From NCBI GenBank assembly GCA_029783825.1, contig JAREIK010000727.1, forward strand, positions 514,983-578,982: 64,000 bases of DNA, written 5' to 3'. This document shows, piece after piece, positions 24,441 to 36,485 of the stretch. Position 1 is the first letter of the stretch; each line of letters starts with the position of its first letter. This DNA comes from Sapria himalayana (taxonomy: Eukaryota > Streptophyta > Magnoliopsida > Malpighiales > Rafflesiaceae). The notes beneath the pieces were generated by a model. It was not told the DNA's origin, made no database searches, and saw only the letters and a program-made list of their open reading frames with translations. The translations under genes were made by a program, and so were the position numbers.

Positions 24441-26104
24441 GTTATATACACATTGCTCACCACAAACACCAACACCCATTTTGTGATTAACATTTAAAAT
24501 CACAAGGCTGTCGACTGGAAAAAAAATAAAAATCAAGTCGCATTACATGTTGTGCAGTATCAACATCCACACAATGAGAACGCATTATATCACACATGCA
24601 TGAAGTATGTATACAAATCAATTTATAAAAGCAATCAAAGCATACCATGGTGATTAATGAAGAATAATTTCGAAATAAAAAATAAAAGAATCATAGCACA
24701 CACTTTTCCTTTAAGATAATCGATTAAAAATTAGGGTAGCAAACGTACTTCAAATCAATAATAAATTCTCACTTACTCTTTGATTAGGTTTTGATGCATC
24801 AGTGTCGAAAGATAGAGGCATACTGTGGAGGACTTTGGCACTAGTTTGAGTTCTCTCTTGAGTCTCGACAACAAGTGACTATATATTTTACCATAATATC
24901 TAAATTTTTCATTTTAAATACATTAAATAAACAATAAATATATAAATTACAAAAGGACTCATTTTTTTATTTATCATCAAAATATTTTCAACAAAATTCA
25001 TGTGCATGTAGCAAGTACACATGAAAAACAAACACTTTATTATTTTTTATTATAAAATTAATTAAACAATTAATATATAAACAATTTTAAAAAAATATAT
25101 GTTTAGCCTTATAACAAAAAAAATCAAATAGCTACAAAATTTATAAACTTCATATAATAAGACATACATGAAAAAATAAATTGTCTTCTAGTCACTTTTC
25201 TAATAGTTATAAAATAATTTTTATGTTAAAAAATATATAAATATATATATTTTATGGTTATAAATTTTTAAGAATTCATATTAAATTTTATGAAGATAAT
25301 CTGAAATAATTTTAAAGACATAAAATTTCATATTATTTGATATCATTAATAATTTTTAAAATTCTAAAAATTACTTAAAGTGAGAAGATAAATAAAAAAG
25401 TTATATTTATTATTTTAATAAAGATTGAATTTTAAAAGCTAATAGTAAAATTATTACTCATTTAATTCTTATAAATTTTAGTATGGGCACACATCTATGT
25501 ATTAATTTTTAAATAGTAATTTATTTTCTTTTAAATTTAATAAAAAAATTAAATTTTTATTATAATTCAAGATTTTCAAATTTTATATTAATTATTTTTT
25601 TTAAAGTTTCATATAATCATAAAATTTTTTTTATACTTATAATAATATTAATATTTACTAGTTTATTCGTCAATTCAGATATTTTTTGAAAATATTTTTT
25701 ATTTAATTATATAATGAATTATTTTACCTTTATATTAGTCAAATTTTAATGTATGTTCATTTAATTTTTAAAATATCTTAAGAAATTATTATAATTATAG
25801 AATTAATTATTTAATCTTACTTTAATAATAAGTTTCTAAATTAAAAATTTTAGAAATTTTTTTTGTATACTTTTTTTAAAAATTTATAAACATAGAAATA
25901 GTTATTTTAGTCCTTATTAATATATATATATATATTATCTTTATATATTTTAAATTATTTATTTTAATATCATTTTTATAATTTTACGAGGAGAATATGT
26001 CTTTCAAGAATCACTCATCTATAGACCATAACAAACAATTGATAAATAAAATTAAATAAAATATTAAAACAAATAATAAATTTAAAAAAATTAAATAATT
26101 AAAG
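24441..26104. other. Unassigned; likely CACTA interior
   Basis: A segment of ordinary composition at about 24,445-24,890 (with GGCTGTCGACTGG and AGTTTGAGTTCTCTCTTGAG) is followed by AT-rich DNA. No domain was recognised. Because a CACTA right end lies at 26,713, part of this stretch is probably interior sequence of that element, but its left end was not found. Confidence 0.4.
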
Positions 26105-26713
26105 ATTCGCTAGTGAAATTCCATCTCGAAATCCATAGCAATATTACGGATGTAATTAGTAGGAAAGTTCTATCACTAAATCCGTCGTTATATTCTTGAT
26201 TTTATTAGCTAGGGAAATTTCATCGCTAAACCATCACTATTTTCAGGATGAAATTATCTAGGAAAATTCCTTCGCTAAATCAGTCACTATATTCCGGATG
26301 AAATTAGCTTGAAAAATTTCATCGCTAAATCCGTCGCTATATTCTACATGTAATTAGCTAGGTAATTTCTATCTCTAAATCCATATATTTCGGATTTAAT
26401 TTGCTAGGAAAATTCTATTACTAAGTCCATTGCTATATTTCGGATGAAATTAGGTAGGAAAATCCTGTCGCTAAATTCGTCTCTATATTCTAGTTGAAAT
26501 TACTAGAGAAATTCCGTCACTAAATCCATCACTAAATTCTCCGCTTTTTTTGTGCGGAATTTATGTGGCAATTCTGTTGCTAATCCATTGCAAATTTTTA
26601 TTTCAATAAAAAATCAGAAATCCCTTGCTATTCCCTAGCTATTCCCTCACAATTTAGCTAGGGATTGATCCCTAACTAAAATTCCCTAATTAAATGAACA
26701 TTTTTTTGTAGTG
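26105..26713 (+). mobile_element. CACTA element right end with ~50-bp subterminal repeats
   Basis: The element ends in TTTTTTTGTAGTG at 26,701-26,713; its reverse complement starts CACTACAAAAAAA, a CACTA terminus. Upstream, 26,105-26,555 holds about eight to nine copies of a roughly 50-base unit of the form AGGAAAATTCCGTCGCTAAATCCGTCGCTATATTCCGGATGAAATTAGCT broken here by many differences, followed by TTCCCTAGCTA-type motifs in both orientations up to the end. Repeats of this kind are transposase-binding arrays. Copia sequence begins straight after, so the element was inserted into a copia reverse transcriptase. Confidence 0.82.
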
Positions 26714-27499
26714 TTTGATCTATCTCTATAGATCTTTAAGCTTAATATATATGCAGCTTCACCTAAGTCTTTCATTGAGAAACAATTTTCGAGCTAAGCC
26801 TTTATTTATTGTAAGAAAGAGATATCATTTCTAATGAGAAGTATATCATCTATATATAAAATAAGAAAGAATACTGTACTCTCACTAATCCTTTTGTAGA
26901 CATAAGGTTTATCCTTAATCTTAATAAAGCCAAACTATTTGATTACATTATCAAATCAAAGATTCCAACTTCTTGAAGCTTGCTTTAATCCATAAATAGA
27001 CTTATGAAACTTACGTATCTTTGTAGCACCCTTTAGATCAACAAAACCTTCAGGTTGTGTCTTGTACACATCCTCAAATAAATTCCAATTAAGGAATGTA
27101 GTTTTAACATTCATTTGCCAGATTTCATAATCATGGTAAGTTTTAATCACAAGTTAGATTAGAATGGAATTAAGTATCACAACTAGTGAGAAGATTTCAT
27201 CATAGTCTATTTCATGACTTTTTTTAAAACCTTAAGCAACCAATATCCCTTTAAAGGTATGTACATTACCATCCATGTCAATTTTTCTTTTAAAAACCCA
27301 TTTGCACCCAATGAGATTTATCCTTTTAGGTGGATCAACCAAAGACCATGCTTGGTTGGTATACATGTATTCCATTTTAGATCTCATGGCAACTAGCCAT
27401 TCTTAGAATCTGGACTCAATGCTATTTTGTATATCTCAAATTTCTTTAAGATCTTCTTTTCTCCCACTAGTTTTTCTAGAAATAAATTCTCTTTCTAGA
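26714..27499 (-). pseudogene. Copia reverse transcriptase, cut by a CACTA element
   Basis: The clearest piece is 27150-26956, which reads YHDYEIWQMNVKTTFLN, VYKTQPEGFVD and KSIYGLKQASRSWNL, the first half of the copia-type reverse transcriptase. In the family the Q-M-D-V-K-T-A-F-L-N motif carries a catalytic Asp, and here it is Asn. Next come YIDDILLI (the Y-x-D-D box, about 26,870) and SMKDLGEAAYILSLKIYRDRS, ending at 26,714 where CACTA sequence begins. Before it, 27,450-27,200 holds the linker from the integrase side (WIHLKG, GANGFLK). Confidence 0.88.
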
Positions 27500-28204
27500 A
27501 AAACACCATTTCTTTTAAAAATCACTTTTCCTAGTGTGTGAATATAAAAGTAGTATCCTTTTGTTTCATTGGGATATCCTAAATAATAGCTTTTGTCTGA
27601 ATTGAATCCTAACTTCTCTAAGACTTGATGTCTAACATAAGGTTCACAACCCTAAATCTTCATGAAAGACATTTTGGGACTCTTTACTAGTCATATCTCA
27701 TATGTTGTCTTTGTAACTACCTTAGATGGAACACGGTTAAGTGTGAAAAAAGCTATCCCTAGAGCATAACTCTAGAAGGAAGAAGGAAGATCTACATGAC
27801 TCATTATTTATCATACCATGTCTAATAGAGTATGATTCCTCCTTTATGATACACCATTTCATTGTGGTGTTCCAGGTAGAGTGAGTTGGGATATGATCCC
27901 AGATTAAACTAGATGACCGCGAAACTCTTGGCTTAAGTATTCACCACCTTGATCTGATCTAAGTATCTTAATACCTTTTCCATGTTAATTTTGTACTTCA
28001 TTCTTAAATTCTTTGAAATTTTCAAAGGATTCTGACTTTTATTTCAATAAATACATATAGCCATAACTACTGATATCATCAGTAAATGTAATGAAATACT
28101 AGTAGCCTCTTCTAGTTATTATATTGAAAGAGCCACATACATCATTATATATATGTCTTAACAAATCATTTGACCATTTTTTTGACCAGTAAAAGGAGTT
28201 ATAG
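27500..28204 (-). pseudogene. Copia integrase
   Basis: Several frames give integrase core pieces in order: DVCGSFN and YFITFTDDIS (first catalytic Asp region, about 28,150-28,070), KSESFENFKEFKNEV (about 28,050-28,000), ILRSDQGGEYLSQEF (second catalytic Asp, about 27,970-27,925), LTLPGTPQ (about 27,880) and RRNHTLLDMV (catalytic Glu region with the Glu codon lost to a stop, about 27,850-27,820). The enzyme would insert element DNA. The domain is scattered over frames with stops, so it is dead. Confidence 0.8.
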
Positions 28205-28549
28205 TCATTTTCCTAAAATAAAAGACTCGCATACTTCATTTGATTGAAGATCAAATGAGTCTATAAGTAAATATTTATGGAGTTTAGATATACATTTCTC
28301 ATTTAACACATCACTTTTTGTCAATGATCTACTCTTTCTAAGATCCTGCACATTATTACAAATGGGAGAAGCATATCTGATATCTAATACCCATATTGAA
28401 GAAGTAGATAAATTAATTTCAATAACATAAATACCAGAGGTAGAAGTCTCACTTCCATTCTTCCTTTTCAATTCTTCCAAGTATTGTTTGTAGTTCCTTT
28501 TCCAATGTCCAATCTGACCATAGTGGAAGCAAGTACATTCCTTAGCCAC
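28205..28549 (-). pseudogene. Copia zinc knuckle, protease and GAG-pre-integrase
   Basis: An open stretch of 114 codons. Residues 7-20 are CFHYGQIGHWKRNY, the CX2CX4HX4C knuckle with its second and last Cys both changed to Tyr. Residues 53-65 are WVLDIRYASPICN, the protease active site, where the family has D-T-G and this copy has D-I-R (28,384-28,376). Residues 86-114 (CISKLHKYLLI...) match the GAG-pre-integrase domain. The frame is open, but the lost zinc ligands and altered catalytic triplet predict inactive nucleocapsid and protease. Confidence 0.85.
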
Positions 28550-29273
28550 CCCTCACTTAGGTTTCAATGCAGAAGATTTTTCCATGCCCTTGGTTTGGGG
28601 TTTACACTTATCTTTAGATTTATGTTTTCCTTTTCCCTTTTACACCATCATTATGGATTTAATCTTTTTAAGATTTTGTTCAGTAGTTCTCACATTGCAT
28701 AACAACTCAGGCAGAGTTTTGGCAATTTCATTTATGTTGTAATTCATGACAAATTGATTATAGTTTGTAGGCAATTATAGCAAAAACTAAATCAGTATCT
28801 AACCCTTGGCTCAATGGAAAGCCCAACCTTTCTAGATTCTCAATATACCCAATCTTTTTGAGCACATGAGTTCCAATCGGCCTCACTTCTATCATCTTGC
28901 ATTTAAATAAGGTCTTAGATACCTTTTACTTCTCATGCCTTGCTTGCTCTTGATATAGTCATTTTTAAATGTTCAAGCATATCATAATCATCCATGTTCT
29001 CATGTTGCTACTGAAGCTTAGAGTTCAAGTTGCAAGCATAATGCATGTTATATCAAAAGCATCATCTTGATACCTTTTATGAGCATCCTTATCAGCACGA
29101 GGAGTATTAGGAGTAGGTGATTCAGGAATAGACTACTTTAGGACATATAATTTTCTTTCTTGTTTGAGGACAATCCTCAAATTTCTATACCAATTCAGAA
29201 AATTAGCTTCATTGAGCTTGTCTTACTCAAGGACAAATCATAGTGATAAGTTGTTAGACATGTTTGTAGACAT
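28550..29273 (-). pseudogene. Copia gag
   Basis: The start chosen is the ATG at 29,273-29,271, which gives MSTNMSNNLSL, a stop, then DKLNEANFLNWYRNLRIVLK. This matches the gag N-terminus of copia elements (L-x-x-x-N-F-x-x-W-x-x-N-L-R-I-V-L). PESPTPNTPRADKDAYKRY follows, then DITCIMLAT, again in family order. Gag would form the cytoplasmic particle that packages element RNA. Stops and frame changes occur every few dozen codons. The leader between the primer site and this ATG is about 1.5 kb, which is long. Confidence 0.78.
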
Positions 29274-30768
29274 GGTAATCTAAAACATATACAGAAATTA
29301 GTATTATATTTAAAGTTTATTTAATTAGGGCTTTTATTAAATGATCCTCCCACTAAATTATTTGGTTGAAAAAAATCCCTCAATTTTCTCTTTAAATTAA
29401 TCTTTAGTGTGCCAAGATCCATATTTGACCTTGTCTTGAGTTACCTTTGGCTAAATGCCTAAAATTCAACTATTTAGGTAGGTAATATTTACCAATTACA
29501 TCTAATAGAACTCTTGGATAATTAGGTGAATAATATATTTAGTTCTTAGCCCATCTTATGGATGCATCTCCTAATTTTATGCTTCTAAGTTCTCAATCTA
29601 ATTGAGATAACTTAGTTAAGTCTCACCCAAAGTTCAATAGGGTGGATATCACAATTATCCTATCGCACTCTACCAAGATAAATAAAAATACTTCACTCTG
29701 GCAAACCTATGTAATATTGATCGAGGTAGTAATGAGTATCAAACTTTGGTAGGCATCTTTTATTGACTTAATTTTTAATTTTGAGGGATATCTTTAATTG
29801 TTTAGTAAAACAAGGAATTTAACATGCATCACATACATTTAAATATGTTTGTATTTATTTTACTAGGCTAGTTGTATAACAACATATATTGCACAAACAC
29901 AAAATAAACATGACATGATTATGGCCTGAACTAAAATGATTTTCTCAAGCTAAAGATAAAATCAAAATGTCAACCTAAAGGTATTACATCTTATCCAAGT
30001 GCTTCCTTGGTTGTCTTATGTTGTTTGTTGCTTTCTCCTTTAAAATAACTTTCTAATTTAATACTATTCTAATCATATATTACATATCTATAAGGAAATC
30101 TCAAGTTATATTTGAGGGGAATTAAATGAGAAAAGAATTTTATAACTTGAATTATAGATTAAAAGGCATGACACGGAGGGCATATTTAACTTACAACAAC
30201 AACACGCATAATCCATTCATATGGGGTAAAGAGCCATAACCATGCACCATGAAAAACATGCATCTAACATCACCTTATCATGATTATAATTAATCATTTA
30301 TAGGGCATTCAAATTGTGGGGTCCTAGGGGCATTGCCCCTAGTAGGGTCAAGAGGCATCATCACTTAACCAAAACAAAATTGATTTATAAAACTGATTTA
30401 TAACATTAATAAAGTCACAATTTCATCTATAAAATTTTTTAAAATTTAAATATCTTCATATAACAATTAAATGAATCAATAATCACTTATCTTTAATCAC
30501 AATTTCATCTATAATATTAATTCATGGATGTAATCACACTACACTCTTGTTTATCATATAAATAAAATTTAGTATTCATATTAATCAAATTAACATGAAC
30601 AAGTTACAAACAATATTATTTAATCATATTAAACATATTAATATTATTGATCTGTTTCATGCATGATAAATCAAAATGCTCATAAATCATTTGTATAATC
30701 ATGATAATATGTTTGTTCATATCAAATATAAACAGATATATAAAACAATTTAATCAATTCGCAACCTC

Positions 30769-30780
30769 CCTTTAATACCA
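30769..30780 (-). promoter_or_regulatory. Primer-binding site, initiator Met tRNA type
   Basis: Minus strand reads TGGTATTAAAGG, which shares TGGTAT with the TGGTATCAGAGC binding site used by most plant copia elements. It lies one base after the LTR end. Mismatches in the second half are compatible with decay. Confidence 0.7.
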
Positions 30781-30781
30781 T

Positions 30782-32450
30782 TGTTGGGGTTCAGATAAAT
30801 TTCATATTAGAATTTCATAGTTGACTAGGACCCTACAAATGATCCAAGTAAATACAATTGAATGTTGGACAAGGATGTTACCTATTGTAGCAAAAAAATT
30901 AAATTTTTGATTCGGAATGGTTTGGTCTAATTCTAGCACAGTCATGTGTTCGTGCCTCTACCAGTATCCACACTAACATATCTTTGTTATATATATATTT
31001 TTTACATTTTGTATCTATACCATTTAATATAAGCTTTTGTATTTTCACACCCCTTTCTAAAAGGACGTGTCTTTAACTAAAAGGATGTGTCATTAACTAA
31101 AAGGATGTGTCATTAATAAAACATTTTGATTTTTCACACACCTTTCTAAAAGGATGTGTCATCAATGAAATCTTTTGGTTTTTCACACACCTTTCTAAAA
31201 GGATGCTTCATTAATTAAACCATTTGGTTTATTACACATCTTTCTAATAAAATGTGTCATTAATGAAACCTTTTAGCTTTTCATACACCTTTCTAAAAGG
31301 ATGTGTCATTAATGAAAATGATGTGTCATTAATTAAAATGATGTGTCATTAATAACACATCATTCTTAAAGTGAGAAATGTGGGCTTTAAGTTTGTGCCC
31401 TTTTTAAAGGTCCAAACATTTACTAATTGGACCAAACTCTTTAGTCAAATTAGCTTAAGATCTGAAATGAATTTCAGACTTAAAATTATGCCTAGTTTAT
31501 TTTAGTCTAACTAAAATAAAATAATCTTCAAATATATATATGTTTTTATGTGTGTGACCCAAAAGGTTCTCATAACATTAGTAGTGACTTTAAAATCTCA
31601 TTTTAAAGAAACAAGAAATGAACATCATTAGCAATACATCATTGCTAACCATTTGATGAAAAGATAATATATTCAACTTAAGCTAATTTTGTGACTTATT
31701 TGATTGTAAGACTTAATTCTTTTGTCAATGATATCTAGTTTGATTTATGAGGCATGGATAATGTCATCCTCACATCAATCTATATGTTTCTTTATCTTTG
31801 AGTAGACTAAGTTAAAAAGCTAAGCTTAATATCTCATATTGATTTATTTCAGCATGACCATGCATTTTAGTAGTCCTACTCAATCAAGAGGCCAATTGAT
31901 ATCACTTCTATTATATCAATGAGACAAATTCCATCTACATAAATCACATTCCTCTACATAATTTATTATATACATATTAAAAAATTTATAACCATTCTTG
32001 TTACAGGTGGAATCTACTCAATCTAGAGAATACAACTTCTTAAGTAGGCAACTGAAGTGACTTCAGGTCAAAAGATAATTTATAGTAATAGTCACGAGGA
32101 GAATGTGTAAGACACTTATATAACAATCCTTGCAATATTCTTATTGTGGGTTAGTTCAGTATATGTTTTCCAACATATACTCATGTTTTAACTTAATATC
32201 TCATATTAGTTAACCTACATGCTAGTCTTAATGTATTAATATTTTCCTTGATTATTAATACTTGACTAGGGAAAATTTAGACTAATTTTCCATAGAATAT
32301 ATCGCCATAGGGCGATATTATATTCATCTAATATTTGCAAAGATCTAAAAAATATAATAAATAGAAAATGATGCATTTATACATATAATATATGATACAA
32401 AAGTCCCAAAAGAATCATTTAATGATTGAAATTTAGCGGATACTCTAACA
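30782..32450 (-). repeat. Copia 5' LTR (1,669 bp)
   Basis: On the minus strand the LTR starts TGTTAGAGTATCC at 32,450 and ends CCCCAACA at 30,782, with the TG...CA ends expected of an LTR. A primer-binding site follows one base later. It carries an internal minisatellite at 31,050-31,370. Without the 3' LTR the boundaries rest on these ends, the adjoining primer site and the jump to simple repeat at 32,451. Confidence 0.8.
31050..31370 (-). repeat. ~46-bp minisatellite inside the copia LTR
   Basis: About six imperfect copies of a unit containing CACACACCTTTCTAAAAGG and ATGTGTCATTAATGAAACC follow one another, with shortened copies at both edges (AAAAGGATGTGTCATTAA near 31,077-31,115 and ATGTGTCATTAAT near 31,320-31,352). 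In LTRs such repeats often lie in the U3 part upstream of transcription, but that role is not shown here. Confidence 0.85.
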
Positions 32451-32708
32451 TATCTATCTATCTATCAATTTATATAATGATCGACTTTCTATTTATAATT
32501 CAATTTGATGATATATCTATCCAACTATCTAATTGTCTATTTATTTATGTATCTGAGTATTTATTTATCTATGTATCTGACTATATGTCTATTTGTCTAA
32601 CGATCTTTCTATTTAACTAACTAACTATCTATCTATATGTCTATCTGTCTATCTTTCTATCTGTCTATATGTCTATCTGTCTATCTATCTATCTATATGT
32701 CTATCTAT

Positions 32709-32744
<36 letters not shown>

Positions 32745-34022
32745 ATCAATCATACAATCTATTTATCTATCTATATATCTATCTACCTATCTATCTATGT
32801 ATCATTCTATCGATATGTATATATGTGTTTCTTTTTATTAGTCTATCAGTCTATTAGTATACCAGTCTATCTATCTTCTATCTATCTTTCTGTCTATTTG
32901 GCTATCTATCTTTCTATATTTTTAACTATTTATCATCCTATCTATCTATATATCTATCTATCTATTATATGTCTTTTTGTCTATATGTATATATGTCTAT
33001 TTATTTATCTATCTATATGTCTCTTTATCTGGCTAACTATCTAACTATCTATATATCTTTCTGACTATCTGTGTATATTTCTATATGAGTACCTACCTAT
33101 ATGTCTATCTGCATATCTTTCTATCTATCAATCAATCTATCTGTCTATCTGTCTATTTATTTGTCTGTCTATCTATCTATATTTTTATCTATATATCTAC
33201 CTATATATCTACCTATCTGTCTATCTATTATTTGTCTGTATGACTATATTACTATATGACTATCTTGATATCTTTTTATCTAAATATATATGTCCGACAA
33301 TCTCTCTATTTGGCTGTCCATGTATTTGTCTATTTATTTATTTATTTTAAAATCTATCTTTATATCTATTTATCTCTATCTATCTATTTGTCTATTTTTT
33401 TATCTATATAATTGACTAGCTATATATCTATTTATCTCCATATCTATTTTTCTATCTATCTATTTTAAATATATATATCTGTCTATTTATCTATATGTCT
33501 ATCTATCTATTTATCTATCTATCTCTCTATCAATTTTCTATTTGCCAATATGCATTTCTGTCTATCTATCTTTCTCTCTATCTATCTATCTATCAGTCTA
33601 TGAGTATATTAGTCTATTAGTCTATCTATATGTCTGTCTATCTATATGTTTATATGTTTATCTATCTATATGTCTATCTGATCTATCTGTGTATCTATCT
33701 ATCTATCTATTTGTCTATATATATATATATATATATCTATCTATCTATCAGTATATCTAGCAACCTATCTATATGTCAGTGTCTATTTATCTTTTTGTCT
33801 ATCTATATATTTATCTATCAATTTATCTATCTATTAGTCTATCTGTATATCAATCTATCTATCTATCTATCTATCTATTTGTCTATATGTTTATTATTAT
33901 GTGTCTATATGTCTATCTATTTATATTTATATCGATATATTTATCTATATCTTTATTTCTATCTGTCTATCTTTATATCTATCTATCTATTAATCTATCT
34001 ATCAGTTTATATGTCTATATGT
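32451..34022 (+). repeat. Degenerate TATC tetranucleotide array, segment 1
   Basis: The plus strand is a run of TCTATCTATC with frequent variants (TGTC, TTTC, AATC), between a copia LTR and a truncated CACTA copy. Long open frames rich in Tyr, Leu, Ser and Ile arise because four codons, TAT CTA TCT ATC, make a stop-free 12-base period; they are not genes. Confidence 0.95.
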
Positions 34023-36228
34023 CACATAATACTGTAAGTTATATGTACAAATACTATAGTAATACATATACGAGTAAAATATTAGTATATATGTACATTT
34101 TTGCTGCAGTAAAATATATTTATCAAAACATAGTTTTTTTAAAATTTATTTTGATTTAATTTAGTAGTTTAAATTTTTTACAAATGTTGTACCACATAGT
34201 TTTCCATACAAAGCTTGTATAAGTGAAGACATATTTCAACAAACATGAAGCACCATGACTCAGACAGCTTTTTCGTTGTAGAAAGTTAGTGATTAGAGCA
34301 GCAGAGGGGGAGAAAGTAATGTTAATGCATTGATAGATTACACTTTATGCACAGTCAGTAATACATTGATTACTAAGATGTAATATAATTTTTGTTATTT
34401 TTTAGTTATTTAAAATATTGTATTAGAATAAGTTATTAAATAAATTTTTTTTGTTTAATAAAATATTTTTATTTATAGTTTCTGTTTATATTAAATTTAA
34501 TATAAAAATATTAAATTATTTAATTAAATTTTAGTTTAAGCTGTATGGCAATTAACTTTAATTTGTGTTTGTTCATATCTATAATAACTATTTTTTTATA
34601 TATGTGAAAATGTTTGTATGTCTCCGAATTTTTTGGGTAGAGTTTTATCCTATTATAGATATGTAAAAGCCTATTATCAACATCAATGTAGCGGCAGCGA
34701 TGATAGTGGCGGCAGCGGAAGTGGCAGTGGTGGTAGATGTGGCGGCGGCAGCAGCAGCGGGAGTAGCATCGGCAGGAATGGCGGCATATTAGGTAGAGGT
34801 AGCGGCTACAGTAGTCGCTGCACCGGAAGCAGCGGCGGCAGCGGCAGTAGCAACACCTGCACAAGAAGCATATGCAGCACCAGAAGTAGTGGCAGAGGTG
34901 GCAATGGCAGTGGCGCGGCAGTGGTAGCAGCAGTGGTAATGGCAGTGTGGCATTAACCGGTTGCACTGGCAGTGATGGCAGTAGCAGCAGCAGTGGCGGC
35001 AGCAGCGACCGTCACAGCTTCCGGCAGCAACGGTGGTGGCAGCAGTGGCGAAAATAGTAGTGGTATTGATAGTGACAGTGGCAACGATAGCAGTGGTAGG
35101 AGTGGCAGGGGGAGCAGCAGCTACAGCACCAAATGAGATATATACATACAAATAAAGTCAGTATTTACGTACATTTAATACTACAGTATTTTATGTACGT
35201 ATATACTAAGTATATTTGTACTCAGTTTATATGTACACATAATACTGTTGTTTATATGTACATATACTACATTCATATATATACGAGTGAAATGCTTGTA
35301 TATATTTACATATATACTGCAGGATTATATATGTATCATAACATAACTTTTTTTAATTTGACTGAGTGGTTTAATTTTTTTACAGATATGATACCGCATT
35401 GTTCCTCATACAAAGCTTCTATAAGAGATGAGATTTTTCACTTTACAATTGTGCCATGACTCATACATCTTTGTCACAGTAGAAAAATGATGATCGAAGG
35501 AGCATAGGAAGAGAAAACAACAACAATGAATGGATATATTATACTTTATGCACTATCGGTAGATACATTGATGAATAAGATGAAATAAAAGTTCATTATT
35601 TTTTTGTTTCAATTATGTAAAATATTGAATTAGAATATGATATTAAATGATTTTATTTTTTGTTTATTATAAATTATTTATAGTTTCAAATTTTATTCAA
35701 TTTGATATAAAAATATTAAATTATTACATTAAAAAATTTTAAAAATTTTTAAATTCTGAAATTATTTTTGAAATTAAAATGGCTAGGGAAAATTCCCTTG
35801 CTAAATTAGCAATGAAAAATCTTTTTCTAACTTAGCTAGGGAATTTTCCCTAGCTAAGTTAGCTAGGGAAATATTAAAATTAGTGACGGATATTTCGTCA
35901 CTAAATTTATTTAGCTAGGGACTATATCCGTCGCTAAAATATATAGTCCAACACTTTAACTAGGGAATCATCCATCATTATTTTTATTTAGCGATGGAAT
36001 ATCTTGTTTATCTTGCAAATTTAGCTTCGCAATTTTACTTTTTTAGCAAGGGATTTTCCTTCACTAATTATTTAGCTAAGGATACTTACCGTCGCTAAAA
36101 TTTAGTAAGGTGGACTTTAGATAGGGAACCAATCCATCGGTAATCCATCGCTATATCCTATTTAGCGATGTAAAATGCCCATTTAGCAAGAGAATTGTTC
36201 CAAGCTATATAGGATTTTTCTTCTAGTG
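34023..36228 (+). mobile_element. CACTA-type element, right part, copy B
   Basis: This is a diverged copy of 16.7-19.04 kb: first unique segment (34,023-34,680, with the core near 34,170-34,370), trinucleotide island (34,681-35,135), second unique segment (35,136-35,760, core near 35,380-35,580), subterminal region (35,761-36,228) and a terminus TTTTTCTTCTAGTG at 36,215-36,228. Its left side stops at the TATC array, inside the first unique segment. The array resumes right after the terminus, so the element sits within the array and lost its left end. No transposase is present. Confidence 0.82.
34681..35135 (+). repeat. GGC/AGT trinucleotide island 3
   Basis: An imperfect repeat of GGC, AGT, AGC and GGT triplets, like the islands at 16.3 and 17.4 kb and in the same position relative to the CACTA end as the 17.4-kb island. 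Frames across it are Gly/Ser-rich or Cys/His/Ala-rich by-products. Confidence 0.88.
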
Positions 36229-36419
36229 TTTATCTATTTGTTAATTTGTCAATCTATCTATCTATCTATCTTTCTATTTGTTTATCTATATATATGACTA
36301 TCTATCTCACTGTCTATCTTTATATCATTTTAACTATCACTATTTATCTATCTATCTATCTTTATTAGTATCTATCTACCTATTTGTCTATTTGTCTATT
36401 TGGATATCTAAGTATCTAT

Positions 36420-36485
<66 letters not shown>

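Larger units (their letters stand above)
26714..32450 (-). mobile_element. Ty1-copia retrotransposon, 5' part, interrupted
   Basis: Read on the minus strand: 5' LTR 32450-30782, primer-binding site 30780-30769, long leader, gag from 29273, zinc knuckle and protease about 28549-28370, integrase about 28200-27500, reverse transcriptase about 27250-26714. The element stops abruptly where the CACTA end at 26,713 begins, in the middle of the reverse transcriptase (last readable residues near KIYRDRS). The rest of pol and the 3' LTR were not found to the left. Many stops and frameshifts make it inactive. Its LTR abuts the TATC array at 32,451. Confidence 0.88.

Noticed and set aside
28484..28702. 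Plus-strand frame opposite copia gag
   Set aside because: Shadow of gag; no domain.
34520..35151. Cys/His/Ala-rich minus-strand and Gly/Ser-rich plus-strand frames
   Set aside because: By-products of the third trinucleotide island.
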